This document shows positions 33,280 to 40,609 of a DNA stretch of 41,257 nucleotides, in pieces. Below the pieces are notes generated by a model, which worked only from the letters and a program-made list of their open reading frames with translations, was not told where the DNA came from and ran no database searches. Where the stretch lies: NCBI GenBank assembly GCA_900319865.1, contig ONQD01000021.1, forward strand, positions 1 through 41,257, in the 5' to 3' direction. The stretch comes from an uncultured Bacteroidales bacterium. GTDB lineage: Bacteria > Bacteroidota > Bacteroidia > Bacteroidales > P3. Made by a program: the position numbers and the translations under genes. The number at the start of each line of letters is the position of its first letter. The first letter of the stretch is position 1.

Positions 33280-34044
33280 TCAATAATCATACTTGTCGCC
33301 CAGCAGATTCATCTGGAAGCAGAGGCCGAAGTTGGGGTACTTGAAGTCCTTCAAACTGGCTTGAAGTCTGAGATGCCGCCAAAGCACGGCATCGAGCCCC
33401 AGGATGAATTCGTTGCCCGTATATTCGGCTATGGCCCTGGCTTGGGGGAAGAAAGCCGGACGGAAGGTAATGCCCCCCACCAACCCGTTCCATTTGGCGT
33501 TATACTTGCGATAGAACTGCCTGTAGGCCAGCGTAACGCCAAGCTCGTTGCCCGAAAAGACAAAGTGTTTGGTGGCGGCCACATACCAGTTGAAGAAATA
33601 GAGCTGGACGTCGCTCCTGTTTTTATTGAAGGCCGACGTGCCGAAATCGTTACAGCCGATGGCCACCGCGGGGTGGTAGCGTCCTTCCTCCAGGGGTCTG
33701 ATTTTTATCGATACCGAACGGTCTTTACGGTGATAATTCCACAGCTGTTCGTCGGCGGCGCTCTTGCGTTTTGTACACACATAGCTGAACTCGATCCAGC
33801 GGAACGGGGTCAGCGCCAGGTAGTAATCGTAGGTGTCGTATTTCGCGCCGTTGAACAGAAAGCCCGTGTCGGGAATCATTGCCTTGTTCATATAATGGAT
33901 ACCCAGGAAGGCGTCGCCCTCGTGGTTCATCTCGGCCGACGGCACATGAATCAATCCCGAAAGGCCGGTATATTGCTGGGCATAGCCGCGTGCGGGCAAC
34001 AGCCACAGGACGGCCAGCGCTATGAAAAACACATGATATTTCAT
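33280..34044 (-). CDS. YjbH-type outer-membrane protein (first-half-like)
   Basis: A 254-residue secreted protein from the ATG at 34044 (signal peptide MKYHVFFIALAVLWLLPARG). The mature start GLSGLIHVPSAEMNHEGDAF, then YYLALTPFRWIEFSYVCTKR and GRYHPAVAIGCNDFGTS, matches the N-terminal part of YjbH, a beta-barrel lipoprotein-like component of exopolysaccharide export systems. It ends with amphipathic strands (LRLQASLKDF; FGLCFQMNLLG). The frame upstream of 34044 is rejected because the ATG overlaps the preceding gene's TGA (ATGA), a classic coupled start. Together with the next gene it looks like a YjbH split over two reading frames. The exported polymer, if any, is not visible here. Confidence 0.78.
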   Translation of the reverse strand: MKYHVFFIALAVLWLLPARGYAQQYTGLSGLIHVPSAEMNHEGDAFLGIHYMNKAMIPDTGFLFNGAKYDTYDYYLALTPFRWIEFSYVCTKRKSAADEQLWNYHRKDRSVSIKIRPLEEGRYHPAVAIGCNDFGTSAFNKNRSDVQLYFFNWYVAATKHFVFSGNELGVTLAYRQFYRKYNAKWNGLVGGITFRPAFFPQARAIAEYTGNEFILGLDAVLWRHLRLQASLKDFKYPNFGLCFQMNLLGDKYDY

Positions 34045-34964
34045 TCTGTCTTGCTCTTTTCGTTGATAATAAAGTCGGGTGACATTGAGTGGCTGCCCCA
34101 TTGCAGCAGCTCGCGGCTGAACCATCCGTCACGTTCGTTCTCTTCGGGGTCGGTCTTGTACATGCGGTTGCCCGTGGTGTTGGTCATCACGCTGTAAGCT
34201 ATCCTGAAGTTGGACGCGGGGCGGAAATTCACCACTCTGCGGGTGCGGTGATAGGGCGGCAGCATAACCACCACCTTGAAGCCGGCATCATAGCCGAAGT
34301 CGTGGCTCCAATGTCCGTAGACCGACACAGTGGAATGGCGGAAGTGGCGCATGGCCTCGGCCTCGCAGCCGAAATCCTTATAGACATAGGTGCCCACCAC
34401 ACCGCGCAACTGGGTATTCCACTTGCTGAGATAGATGTCGCCGCCAACGGTCCCGACAAAACGGTCGGGTGCCGTAATACGCCAGAAGTGGTCAGTGTTC
34501 AGCCAACCCACATATCCGCCTTGTGCCTCGAGGGCGAACCATTCGGCCAGCGGCAAGAAAAGTTTGACATCCAGACCATAGCGGTCCATGCTGAACAGAC
34601 CCGCAGTTGTCTTGCAGTAGAGGCTGCCCAACCGCAACTCCTTGCTCACGGCAAAATTATTGAACTTGAAACCATTGCCGTAATCGCCATACTGGTTCAC
34701 GATAGGCACGAACACCTGTCCCGTAAGGGTCCAGTTGTTACCCATGTCCCAGCGGAAACCCGGGGTGAGGTTTATCAAAAAATCGTATTGACGCTGGTAG
34801 TAAACATCCCTGAAATTGAAATTCAACCCCATAAAGATATCCACTCCCGGCGTAGGCGACTGGCATTGTGCCGCCTTGGGGAACTGCCCCACAAGCAGCA
34901 ACACCATCGCCGCCACAAGGGGAATGCGGCGCGAGTGCTTTCTGCGATAATCTATTGCAACCAT
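34041..34964 (-). CDS. YjbH-like outer-membrane protein (second-half-like)
   Basis: A 307-residue exported protein from the ATG at 34964; the promoter box at 34985-34993 rules out the longer frame to 35009. After a basic N-terminus and signal segment (about 14-34) come many alternating beta strands and a late segment MLPPYHRTRRVVNFRPASNF followed by RIAYSVMT, which resembles the C-terminal part of YjbH. It ends in an ATGA overlap with the 33280 gene, so the two are made together. The outer-membrane beta-barrel assignment is good; the exopolysaccharide role is inherited from the family. Confidence 0.75.
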   Translation of the reverse strand: MVAIDYRRKHSRRIPLVAAMVLLLVGQFPKAAQCQSPTPGVDIFMGLNFNFRDVYYQRQYDFLINLTPGFRWDMGNNWTLTGQVFVPIVNQYGDYGNGFKFNNFAVSKELRLGSLYCKTTAGLFSMDRYGLDVKLFLPLAEWFALEAQGGYVGWLNTDHFWRITAPDRFVGTVGGDIYLSKWNTQLRGVVGTYVYKDFGCEAEAMRHFRHSTVSVYGHWSHDFGYDAGFKVVVMLPPYHRTRRVVNFRPASNFRIAYSVMTNTTGNRMYKTDPEENERDGWFSRELLQWGSHSMSPDFIINEKSKTE

Positions 34965-34984
34965 AATGTAGCTATTTAATCGGG

Positions 34985-34993
34985 TGCAAATAT
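34985..34993 (-). promoter_or_regulatory. -7 box of the YjbH pair
   Basis: The minus strand reads TATATTTGC (TAnnTTTG) after an A/T run, 21 bases before the ATG at 34964. Confidence 0.7.
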
Positions 34994-35325
34994 ACATTTT
35001 TTTCCTCAATTGCCAATCATATACTTCACTTTTCTTTCGGCAAAGCCGGGGACAATGTTCGCATCAGGTTCACTTACAAAGCATTCCACCCACACCCCCA
35101 CCAACAGCACAACACGGCGGAAAAGGCATCAGAGCGGTGCTGCACCGCAAAAAAAGCAGCATGGAAGAGCGAACCTACACCGAACCTACAACGAACCATC
35201 GAACCCCGTTGCAGGGAGCAGCGAGAAAAAATAAATAACGCGGCAATAATAAAACCGCCAATTCCGCGTTAAAAAGTAAATAGAAACAAATATTAAAAAA
35301 AATAATCTCCTGAGTACAAACGCCT
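34994..35325. other. Divergent intergenic region
   Basis: No gene is supported. It holds a 15-bp palindrome GCGGTGCTGCACCGC (about 35132-35146), three CGAACC units 11 bases apart (35170, 35181, 35192) and a stem AACGCGG/CCGCGTT (35237-35270). Short plus-strand frames here are low-complexity. Confidence 0.5.
35170..35205 (+). repeat. Three CGAACC units with an 11-bp period
   Basis: CGAACCTACAC, CGAACCTACAA and CGAACCATCGA start at 35170, 35181 and 35192, the same period and CGAA lead as at 9741 and 32317. Confidence 0.6.
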
Positions 35326-36804
35326 ATGAGAAGAAGAATACTACTTATTGTGGTTGCAACCCTGGCAATAGCCGCCTGCGGGCACAACAGGCAAGGCCTC
35401 AGTTTCAATCCCAACAACAGCCGCGAGGCCGAACTCACCATGCCCGACGGCCGGGTGGTGAAATATACAGCCTACGAGCATCTTGTGTATGTCAGAAACG
35501 TGGAGGACACCGCATATCAGTACATGAATGTTTATGTGCCCGAAGGGGCTGGCAAGGATGCCCCCATACTGCTGCGCACCTACATAGGTGGTTATATGGC
35601 CGCCAAAGCGCGTGCGCCACAGGCGGGCGACGCCTCAGGGCGGGCACTGCTGGAGGGATATGTGGTGGCCATTCCCGGCGCACGGGGACGGAACTCGGTG
35701 CAGGACAACGTGTATAACGGACGGGCTCCGCAGGGATTGCTCGACCTGAAGGCCGCCATACGCTATTTGCGTCTGTTCGACCGCGTGATGCCGGGCAACG
35801 CCGAGCGCATCATCGTTGACGGCACCAGCGCAGGCGGCGCGATGTCGGCCCTGGTGGGAGCCACAGGCAACCATCCCGCCTACGAGGAGATGCTGCAGGC
35901 CATGGGAGCCGCCAAGGAGAAGGACGATGTGTTTGCCGCCGTGTGCTATTGCCCCATTACCGACCTCGAGCACGCGGACATGGCGTATGAATGGCTGTTC
36001 AACGGAACGTCGAGCCGCCAAAAGAACGCAACGCTGCTGCCCATCAGCAACCAACTGAAAGAGCAATTCCCACAATATATCAACAGCCTGAACCTGAAGG
36101 ACTGGAACGGCAACCCCGTGACGGCCGACAACTATATGGACCTGCTGCGGAGCGAGCTGATACGCTCGGCGCAGACCGCCAAAAACGCCGGCGCGGACAT
36201 CAGCGACACGCTGGGATTCTCGTTCAACGAAGAACGGATGGGAGGTATGCCCCCAATAAACGGCGGAAAGAAGATGGCTTTGCCGGCCATGCGTGCACCG
36301 CAGCCCCAGCGGGGCGAATATGTGGTGGGGCTGGACATGCAGCGGTATCTGAACTATGTGGCCAGCACACAACCGCTGAAGACCGCACCCGCTTTCGACA
36401 CGAAGGGAGTGTTGGGACAGTTGGCCTCGGCGGAGAACGAGGAGTTTGGCGGAAAGGACGGCAGCAGTGTGAACTTCACCGTGTTCAGTGCTTTCAAGAA
36501 CGGCACCGACCTGTCCAAGGAGGTGATAGACAACGTCTATCTGATGAACCCGATGAACTTTATCGGCATCGACGGGAAGGAAAATAAAAACTCGAAGGAC
36601 AAAAACAGCCACAAAGTGGCCCCCCACTGGTATATCCGCCATGGGGCAAGAGACCGCGACACGGGATTCCCCGTGCCGCTGAACCTGGCGCTGAAGCTGA
36701 ACGAGGCGGGATGCGACGTGAACTTCCTTTTTGCCTGGAACCGACCGCACAGCGGCGACTATGCGCTGGACGAGCTGTTTGCCTGGCTGCGGGGCATCAT
36801 GTAA
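35326..36804 (+). CDS. Tannase-like (subtype B) alpha/beta hydrolase lipoprotein
   Basis: A 492-residue surface or periplasmic esterase. The lipoprotein signal ends AIAAC (Cys18). The hydrolase core has the nucleophile elbow DGTSAGG (Ser168), DLKAAIRYLRLFD just before it, and near the C-terminus YIRHGARDRDTGF (catalytic Asp region) and WNRPHSGDY (catalytic His). This order and the large inserted lid (about 200-430) match subtype B tannases and feruloyl-esterase-like enzymes, which split galloyl or hydroxycinnamoyl esters from plant polyphenols. Substrate specificity is inferred only from family. It stands alone on the plus strand between the divergent YjbH pair and the GTCNGAC array. Confidence 0.85.
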   Translation: MRRRILLIVVATLAIAACGHNRQGLSFNPNNSREAELTMPDGRVVKYTAYEHLVYVRNVEDTAYQYMNVYVPEGAGKDAPILLRTYIGGYMAAKARAPQAGDASGRALLEGYVVAIPGARGRNSVQDNVYNGRAPQGLLDLKAAIRYLRLFDRVMPGNAERIIVDGTSAGGAMSALVGATGNHPAYEEMLQAMGAAKEKDDVFAAVCYCPITDLEHADMAYEWLFNGTSSRQKNATLLPISNQLKEQFPQYINSLNLKDWNGNPVTADNYMDLLRSELIRSAQTAKNAGADISDTLGFSFNEERMGGMPPINGGKKMALPAMRAPQPQRGEYVVGLDMQRYLNYVASTQPLKTAPAFDTKGVLGQLASAENEEFGGKDGSSVNFTVFSAFKNGTDLSKEVIDNVYLMNPMNFIGIDGKENKNSKDKNSHKVAPHWYIRHGARDRDTGFPVPLNLALKLNEAGCDVNFLFAWNRPHSGDYALDELFAWLRGIM

Positions 36805-36857
36805 AGGATATTGTCATGAAGAGTTACAAGAACGACAGTAGTTATTTGAGAGAATAG

Positions 36858-36938
36858 TGGTCGGACTGGTCGGACTAGTCAGACTGGTCGGACTGGTCGG
36901 ACGAGTCAGACTGGTCAGACTGGTCGGACTAGTCCGAC
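36858..36938 (+). repeat. GTCNGAC array, left (nine 9-bp units)
   Basis: Nine back-to-back 9-bp units of the form TGGTCGGAC / TAGTCAGAC. Each holds the interrupted palindrome GTCNGAC; eight have N = G or A and the last is GTCCGAC, the reverse complement of GTCGGAC. The first and last units can pair (GTCGGACT/AGTCCGAC). It ends 55 bases before the four-helix-bundle gene. Confidence 0.9.
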
Positions 36939-36993
36939 AGACAGCAGCAGCAACAATAACAACTAAAACAACAAAAAACAAATATCACAAGCA

Positions 36994-37560
36994 ATGAGCA
37001 ATGAGCCTAAGCCTTTTTTGAAGACGCTCGGCGGATACCGCAAGCTGCGGGTGTACAAGGTGACGGAGATGATCTGCGACATCACATATCACTTTGCGCA
37101 TACCTACCTCGACAAGGGCGACCGCACCATAGACCAGATGGTGCAGGCAGCGAGGAGCGGCAAACAGAATATCGCCGAGGGTAGTGAGGCTGCCACCACC
37201 TCGCGCGAGACGGAGATAAAGCTGACCAATGTGGCCAAAGCCAGCTTGGAGGAGTTGTTGGTGGATTATGAAGACTACTTGCGGCAGCACAATTTGACAC
37301 AATGGAAGAACGGACACCCACGATACGAGCCCATGCGCGAGTACGCCCGAGGCGAAAGGATATATGCAGAGTATCCGACCCTATTGCAGAAGATGAACGA
37401 CGAGGAACTTGCAAACCTCTGCATCACACTTACTAACCAAGCAACATATATGCTCCGCCGACTGATAGAGAAGCAGCAACAGCAGTTTCTACAAGAAGGC
37501 GGCGTAAGAGAACAAATGACCCGAGCAAGAATAAACTACAGGAACAATAACACAGAGTAA
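36994..37560 (+). CDS. Four-helix-bundle protein with suffix domain (S23/IVS-type)
   Basis: A 188-residue cytosolic protein. Residues about 15-115 form the four-helix bundle of the 23S-rRNA-intervening-sequence family: YRKLRVYKVTEMICDITYHF, DRTIDQMVQAARSGKQNIAE GS, and TEIKLTNVAKASLEELLVDY. The rest (about 115-188, WKNGHPRYEPMREYARGERI and NLCITLTNQATYMLRRLIEK) is the 'four helix bundle suffix' seen in Bacteroidales proteins. Family members are basic or RNA/DNA-associated, sometimes as accessory factors of retroelements, but biochemical roles are mostly unknown. It lies precisely between two GTCNGAC arrays; the second starts 6 bases past its stop. No reverse transcriptase or rRNA is nearby. 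Confidence 0.88.
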   Translation: MSNEPKPFLKTLGGYRKLRVYKVTEMICDITYHFAHTYLDKGDRTIDQMVQAARSGKQNIAEGSEAATTSRETEIKLTNVAKASLEELLVDYEDYLRQHNLTQWKNGHPRYEPMREYARGERIYAEYPTLLQKMNDEELANLCITLTNQATYMLRRLIEKQQQQFLQEGGVREQMTRARINYRNNNTE

Positions 37561-37566
37561 ACTGAG

Positions 37567-37639
37567 TGGTCGGACTTAGTCGGACGGGTCGGACTTGTCA
37601 GACTGGTCAGACTAGTCGGACTAGTCAGACAAGTCCGAC
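37567..37639 (+). repeat. GTCNGAC array, right (eight units)
   Basis: Eight units of 9 bp (one of 10) of the same TNGTCRGAC type, the last again GTCCGAC. The first and last units form a 10-bp inverted pair, GGTCGGACTT (37568-37577) with AAGTCCGACC (37631-37640). It lies between the four-helix-bundle stop and the transketolase start. Confidence 0.9.
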
Positions 37640-37674
37640 CAATAAAAAAGAATAAACAACAAAACATTAATATT

Positions 37675-38806
37675 ATGACTCACTACGAAAAACAATCAAT
37701 GAAAGAGTTGCGCGCCGGTATGGGCGAAGGCCTTGTTGAGGCTGGCCGCAAGAATGAGAATGTCGTCGCGCTGAGCGCCGACGTGAAAGGCAGCGTCAAG
37801 ATGGATGGCTTCGCCAAGGAATTCCCCGAGCGCTTTGTGCAGTGCGGCATCGCCGAGGCCAATATGGTCGGCATCGCCGCCGGCCTGAGCCTCTGCGGCA
37901 AGGTGCCCTTCATCGGGGGCTTCGCCGAGTTCGTCACCGGCCGCGTCTACGACCAGATACGACAAGTGCTGTGCTACAGCAACAAGAACGTGAAGATTTG
38001 CGGCTCGCACGCCGGTATCTCGCTCGGCGAGGACGGCGCCACGCACCAAACCATGGAGGACATCGCCCTGATGAAGGTGCTGCCCAATATGACTGTGTTG
38101 GTGCCTGCCGACTTCAACCAGGCAAAGGCCGCCACACTGGCCGCCGCCGAGCATGTCGGACCCGTGTATCTGCGCCTCGGCCGCTCGAAGATGCCCTGCT
38201 TCCTGCCCGAAGGGGAGAAGTTCGAGATAGGCAAGGCCCAGCTGCTGAGCGAGGGCACGGACGTGACCCTCTTCGCCTGCGGCCACCTTGTGTGGGAAGC
38301 CCTGCAGGCCGCCGAGATGCTCGAGAAGGTCGGCATCAGCTGCGAAGTAGGAGCACCTCTTCAATGGCGGCCTCGGCGACAGCGTGGCCCAGACCCTCGC
38401 CCTCCACTGCCCCACACCGATGGAGTATGTGGCGGTAGATGACAAATTTGGCGAGAGCGGCACGCCCGACGAGATGCTCACCAACTACCACCTCCGCGCC
38501 ACCGACATTATGGCCAAGGTCTATGCCGTCCTGCAGCGCAAGTCCGGTGCCCCCAAGCAGCGCTACTGCCAGAGCTGCGGAATGCCGCTGACCGACGAGG
38601 TCACGAGCGACAATCCCGACTACTGCAAGTACTGCTTCGCCGACGGCAAGTTCACACAGGAGTGCACCATGGAGCAGATGATAGACTTCTGTGTCCAGTT
38701 TGTCGACGAGTTCAACAAGAACACAGGCCAGCACCTCACTGCCGACGAGTACCGCGAGCAGCTCCGCCAGTACTTCCCGCAGCTCAAGCGCTGGCAGAAG
38801 AAATAA
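37675..38806 (+). pseudogene. Transketolase C-terminal subunit, internally deleted and frameshifted, fused to a zinc ribbon
   Basis: The first 225 codons (to 38349) are a normal C-terminal transketolase subunit: MKELRAGMGEGLVEAGRKN, FVQCGIAEANMVGIAAGLSL, GSHAGISLGEDGATHQTMED, LRLGRSKMPCF. At SCEV (38341-38349) the frame breaks. The sequence resumes one base later, in the +1 frame, with EHLFNGGLGDSVAQ, HCPTPMEYVAVDDKFGESG and the usual end. Family members have about 28 residues (the 'TIKPLD' segment) between these points, so about 83 bp are missing. The unshifted product would stop near 38440. The second part continues in frame past the normal transketolase end (AVLQRK) into a complete zinc-ribbon domain (38564-38803): CQSCGMPL, YCKYCFADGKFTQECTMEQM, and QYFPQLKRWQKK, the PF12674-type ribbon. 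Both halves are otherwise clean, so the damage is recent or an assembly error. Confidence 0.8.
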
Positions 38807-38820
38807 CCCTCTGGGCTACA

Positions 38821-38852
38821 TTGAGGCGCGGCGGCAAGCCGCCGCGCCTCAA
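38821..38852 (+). terminator. Perfect 14-bp hairpin after the transketolase/zinc-ribbon gene
   Basis: TTGAGGCGCGGCGG pairs with CCGCCGCGCCTCAA around CAAG. No T run follows (CAAAACCCC), so it may be an RNA 3'-end stabiliser or a mobile palindrome rather than an intrinsic terminator. Confidence 0.55.
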
Positions 38853-38901
38853 CAAAACCCCACAGAAAAAAAATGATGCATAACAATCCATGTAAAGGTA
38901 T

Positions 38902-39357
38902 ATGAAGAAAGCAATCATTACTCTCGCTATGCTGTGCGTCCTCGGAATGATGACCGCCTGCATGAGCGGAACAGCAAACGACTCCGCCACAACAGTTGAA
39001 ATAACGTGGGCAACTATCGAGGACAAACTGGCTAACGAAATCCCGCTGGACGAGAATGACTGTCTGTTCATACTTACCGATACCACATTAGACAAAGGCC
39101 ACAGCGAGGGTGTAGGCAACTACCTCTTCAATTACTTATGCGGATATCCCAAATCCAACAAGTTGTTCACAAACGCACAAAAGAACTTCTCCAGCGAAGT
39201 GGGTGACCAGAAACTAATAAGCCTCATGGACCTGATGTCAATAGACATTGCATTGGCTGAATACGAGAACTATGAAGAGTTCCTTGGCGATTTCCCTATG
39301 TTCAAAGGGTGTAAAGGCGCAGAGGAAAAGTTCAAAAGCATCAAAGACAATATGTAA
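38902..39357 (+). CDS. Small lipoprotein, function unknown
   Basis: A 151-residue protein with a lipoprotein signal peptide (MKKAIITLAMLCVLGMMTAC, Cys20). The mature part is acidic and predicted helical (KLANEIPLDENDCLFILTD, LMDLMSIDIALAEYENYEEF), with an extra Cys pair (LCGY, FKGCKG) that could form a disulfide. No family was recognised. It lies 50 bases after the 14-bp hairpin and ahead of a degraded hairpin cluster. Expected location is the inner or outer membrane facing the periplasm. Confidence 0.72.
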   Translation: MKKAIITLAMLCVLGMMTACMSGTANDSATTVEITWATIEDKLANEIPLDENDCLFILTDTTLDKGHSEGVGNYLFNYLCGYPKSNKLFTNAQKNFSSEVGDQKLISLMDLMSIDIALAEYENYEEFLGDFPMFKGCKGAEEKFKSIKDNM

Positions 39358-39376
39358 TAAGGGGACTTCTATTAAT

Positions 39377-39457
39377 TGCCTCGAAGAGGCACACTCTCAA
39401 TAACCCCGCACGTAGTGTGGGGATAATAAGCAACATAGAAACAGCGTCCCGGAGGTG
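39377..39457. repeat. Degraded hairpin cluster, second copy
   Basis: TGCCTC/GAGGCA (39377-39391) and CCCCGCAC/GTGTGGGG (39404-39422, one G:T pair) are followed by GCGTCCCGGAGGTG (39444-39457), which no longer folds well. Order and spacing resemble 30475-30558. Confidence 0.55.
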
Positions 39458-39952
39458 AAATACACAAATCCCAAAAGTAGGATAAGTATCATTTTTAGAT
39501 ACTTAATGTACTCGATTGCATGCGTTCTAGTCGTCGATGTATTTGCTGGTGCAACACTCTTGGACCATCTTACCATTAAACAAATTATACTATATGCAAT
39601 ACCCTCAATCCTCCCCTATGTTGGGGTGATGGCACTTCCGCTAACATTGTGGTACGGCGGTAGTCGAATTACATCTATCGAGTATGACGATGACAACAAA
39701 GCTCTAAGACTGTGGCATTACAACTGGCTCTTTCGCCCAAAGCAAAAAGAGATACCCCTGTGTGATTTGGATTATTGCGATTTTCATATTCTAGCACCTT
39801 TCTTGTTCTACATTATAACAGTAATACAGATATCTGACACTAGGCGCAGACGTACACTTACTTTCACAAGTGGATTGGGCTGGAAAAGGAAACAAGTAGA
39901 TGAAATCGCAAATAAACTCAGAGAGATAAAAGAGGCTGCCACGAGTCGTTAA
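39455..39952 (+). CDS. Small membrane protein, function unknown
   Basis: A 165-residue protein with two predicted membrane helices (about 14-33 and 43-66), then a soluble part with YDDDNKALRLWHYNWLFRPK and a third hydrophobic segment around ILAPFLFYIITVIQI, and a basic C-terminus. The layout resembles bacterial PH-like (bPH) membrane proteins, in which a short 'L-hW' beta sheet follows two helices; that is only a suggestion. The start is GTG at 39455 within a repeat-derived sequence; ATG at 39506 is an alternative. It is AT-rich relative to its neighbours. Confidence 0.6.
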   Translation: MKYTNPKSRISIIFRYLMYSIACVLVVDVFAGATLLDHLTIKQIILYAIPSILPYVGVMALPLTLWYGGSRITSIEYDDDNKALRLWHYNWLFRPKQKEIPLCDLDYCDFHILAPFLFYIITVIQISDTRRRRTLTFTSGLGWKRKQVDEIANKLREIKEAATSR

Positions 39953-40035
39953 TTAACCATTATACACATAGCAGTCTTCTGCGGCTCGTCGCTACCGCCA
40001 AAACATAATAAAGAATCAACACTATCGTTATTATT

Positions 40036-40545
40036 ATGACTAAAGACAGAAATGGAATCAACCTCACCAACAGTGAGGAGCACAAGAGCCTCATCGACTC
40101 GATGTCGCCGTTCCTCGACAACGGAAAGCCAAAGCTCGGCATCTTCTGGTACGACGTAGCCAACCAGTCGCTCTTCGGCGTAGAGAAGATAGATGCCGAG
40201 CAGGCCACCTTCGTCAACGGCCGCGCCACCATAGGGAAGTTGCACAAGACCTACTGGCAGAAACAGCACCACCGTGCCGAAGCCAAGGGCGACACCCGCT
40301 CCATCTTCTACCAAGAGCACAACTACACGCTTATTCCCCGAGGCCGCATCTTCCTCGACGAGAAGTCCGACCGCTTCTACGTCTGCGTCGGTAGTTGGCT
40401 GCACGATGGCGTAGCTGGCCACGAAGTGGATGCCGAGAAGCTGCACGAACTGATAGAGGATGAGTTCAACCTACCCGTGGACTTCGAGTTTGTTGTCGAC
40501 TATCACTGGGACCTCGGTCACGGCTGGTCGGAGGAACTGTTGTGA
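40036..40545 (+). CDS. Conserved cytosolic protein, function unknown
   Basis: A 169-residue protein with no signal peptide or membrane segment. Distinct stretches are PKLGIFWYDVANQSLFGVEK (about 35-54), KLHKTYWQKQHHRAEAKGDT, SIFYQEHNYTLIPRGRIFLD and the end FVVDYHWDLGHGWSEELL. The many invariant-looking aromatic and His residues (KTYWQKQHHR, YHWDLGHGW) suggest a conserved binding pocket. Similar proteins occur in Bacteroidota and Firmicutes and are annotated as hypothetical. It is followed closely by a glyoxalase-like gene. No catalytic motif could be assigned. Confidence 0.8.
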   Translation: MTKDRNGINLTNSEEHKSLIDSMSPFLDNGKPKLGIFWYDVANQSLFGVEKIDAEQATFVNGRATIGKLHKTYWQKQHHRAEAKGDTRSIFYQEHNYTLIPRGRIFLDEKSDRFYVCVGSWLHDGVAGHEVDAEKLHELIEDEFNLPVDFEFVVDYHWDLGHGWSEELL

Positions 40546-40564
40546 CTCAATCCCCGCTCACGAG

Positions 40565-40579
40565 CGCGGTGAAAATGCA
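40565..40579 (+). repeat. 15-bp direct repeat CGCGGTGAAAATGCA, copy 1
   Basis: Identical to 41000-41014, 435 bases away. Each copy lies just after one stop codon and 30-46 bases before the next start. A related CCGGAGGTGAAATACA lies at 39450. Confidence 0.7.
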
Positions 40580-40609
40580 CGAATATTCTTTTCATTACCA
40601 CAAGAAACA

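Noticed and set aside
35237-35270. Terminator or operator in the divergent region
   Set aside because: The AACGCGG/CCGCGTT stem is short, has a 20-base loop and no T run, so no function is claimed.
36994-37560. Accessory variability determinant (Avd) of a diversity-generating retroelement
   Set aside because: The four-helix bundle is related, but no reverse transcriptase, template repeat or variable repeat is present, and the suffix domain points to another subgroup.
36858-37639. CRISPR arrays
   Set aside because: The units are 9 bp and directly adjacent, with no spacers, and no cas gene is nearby.
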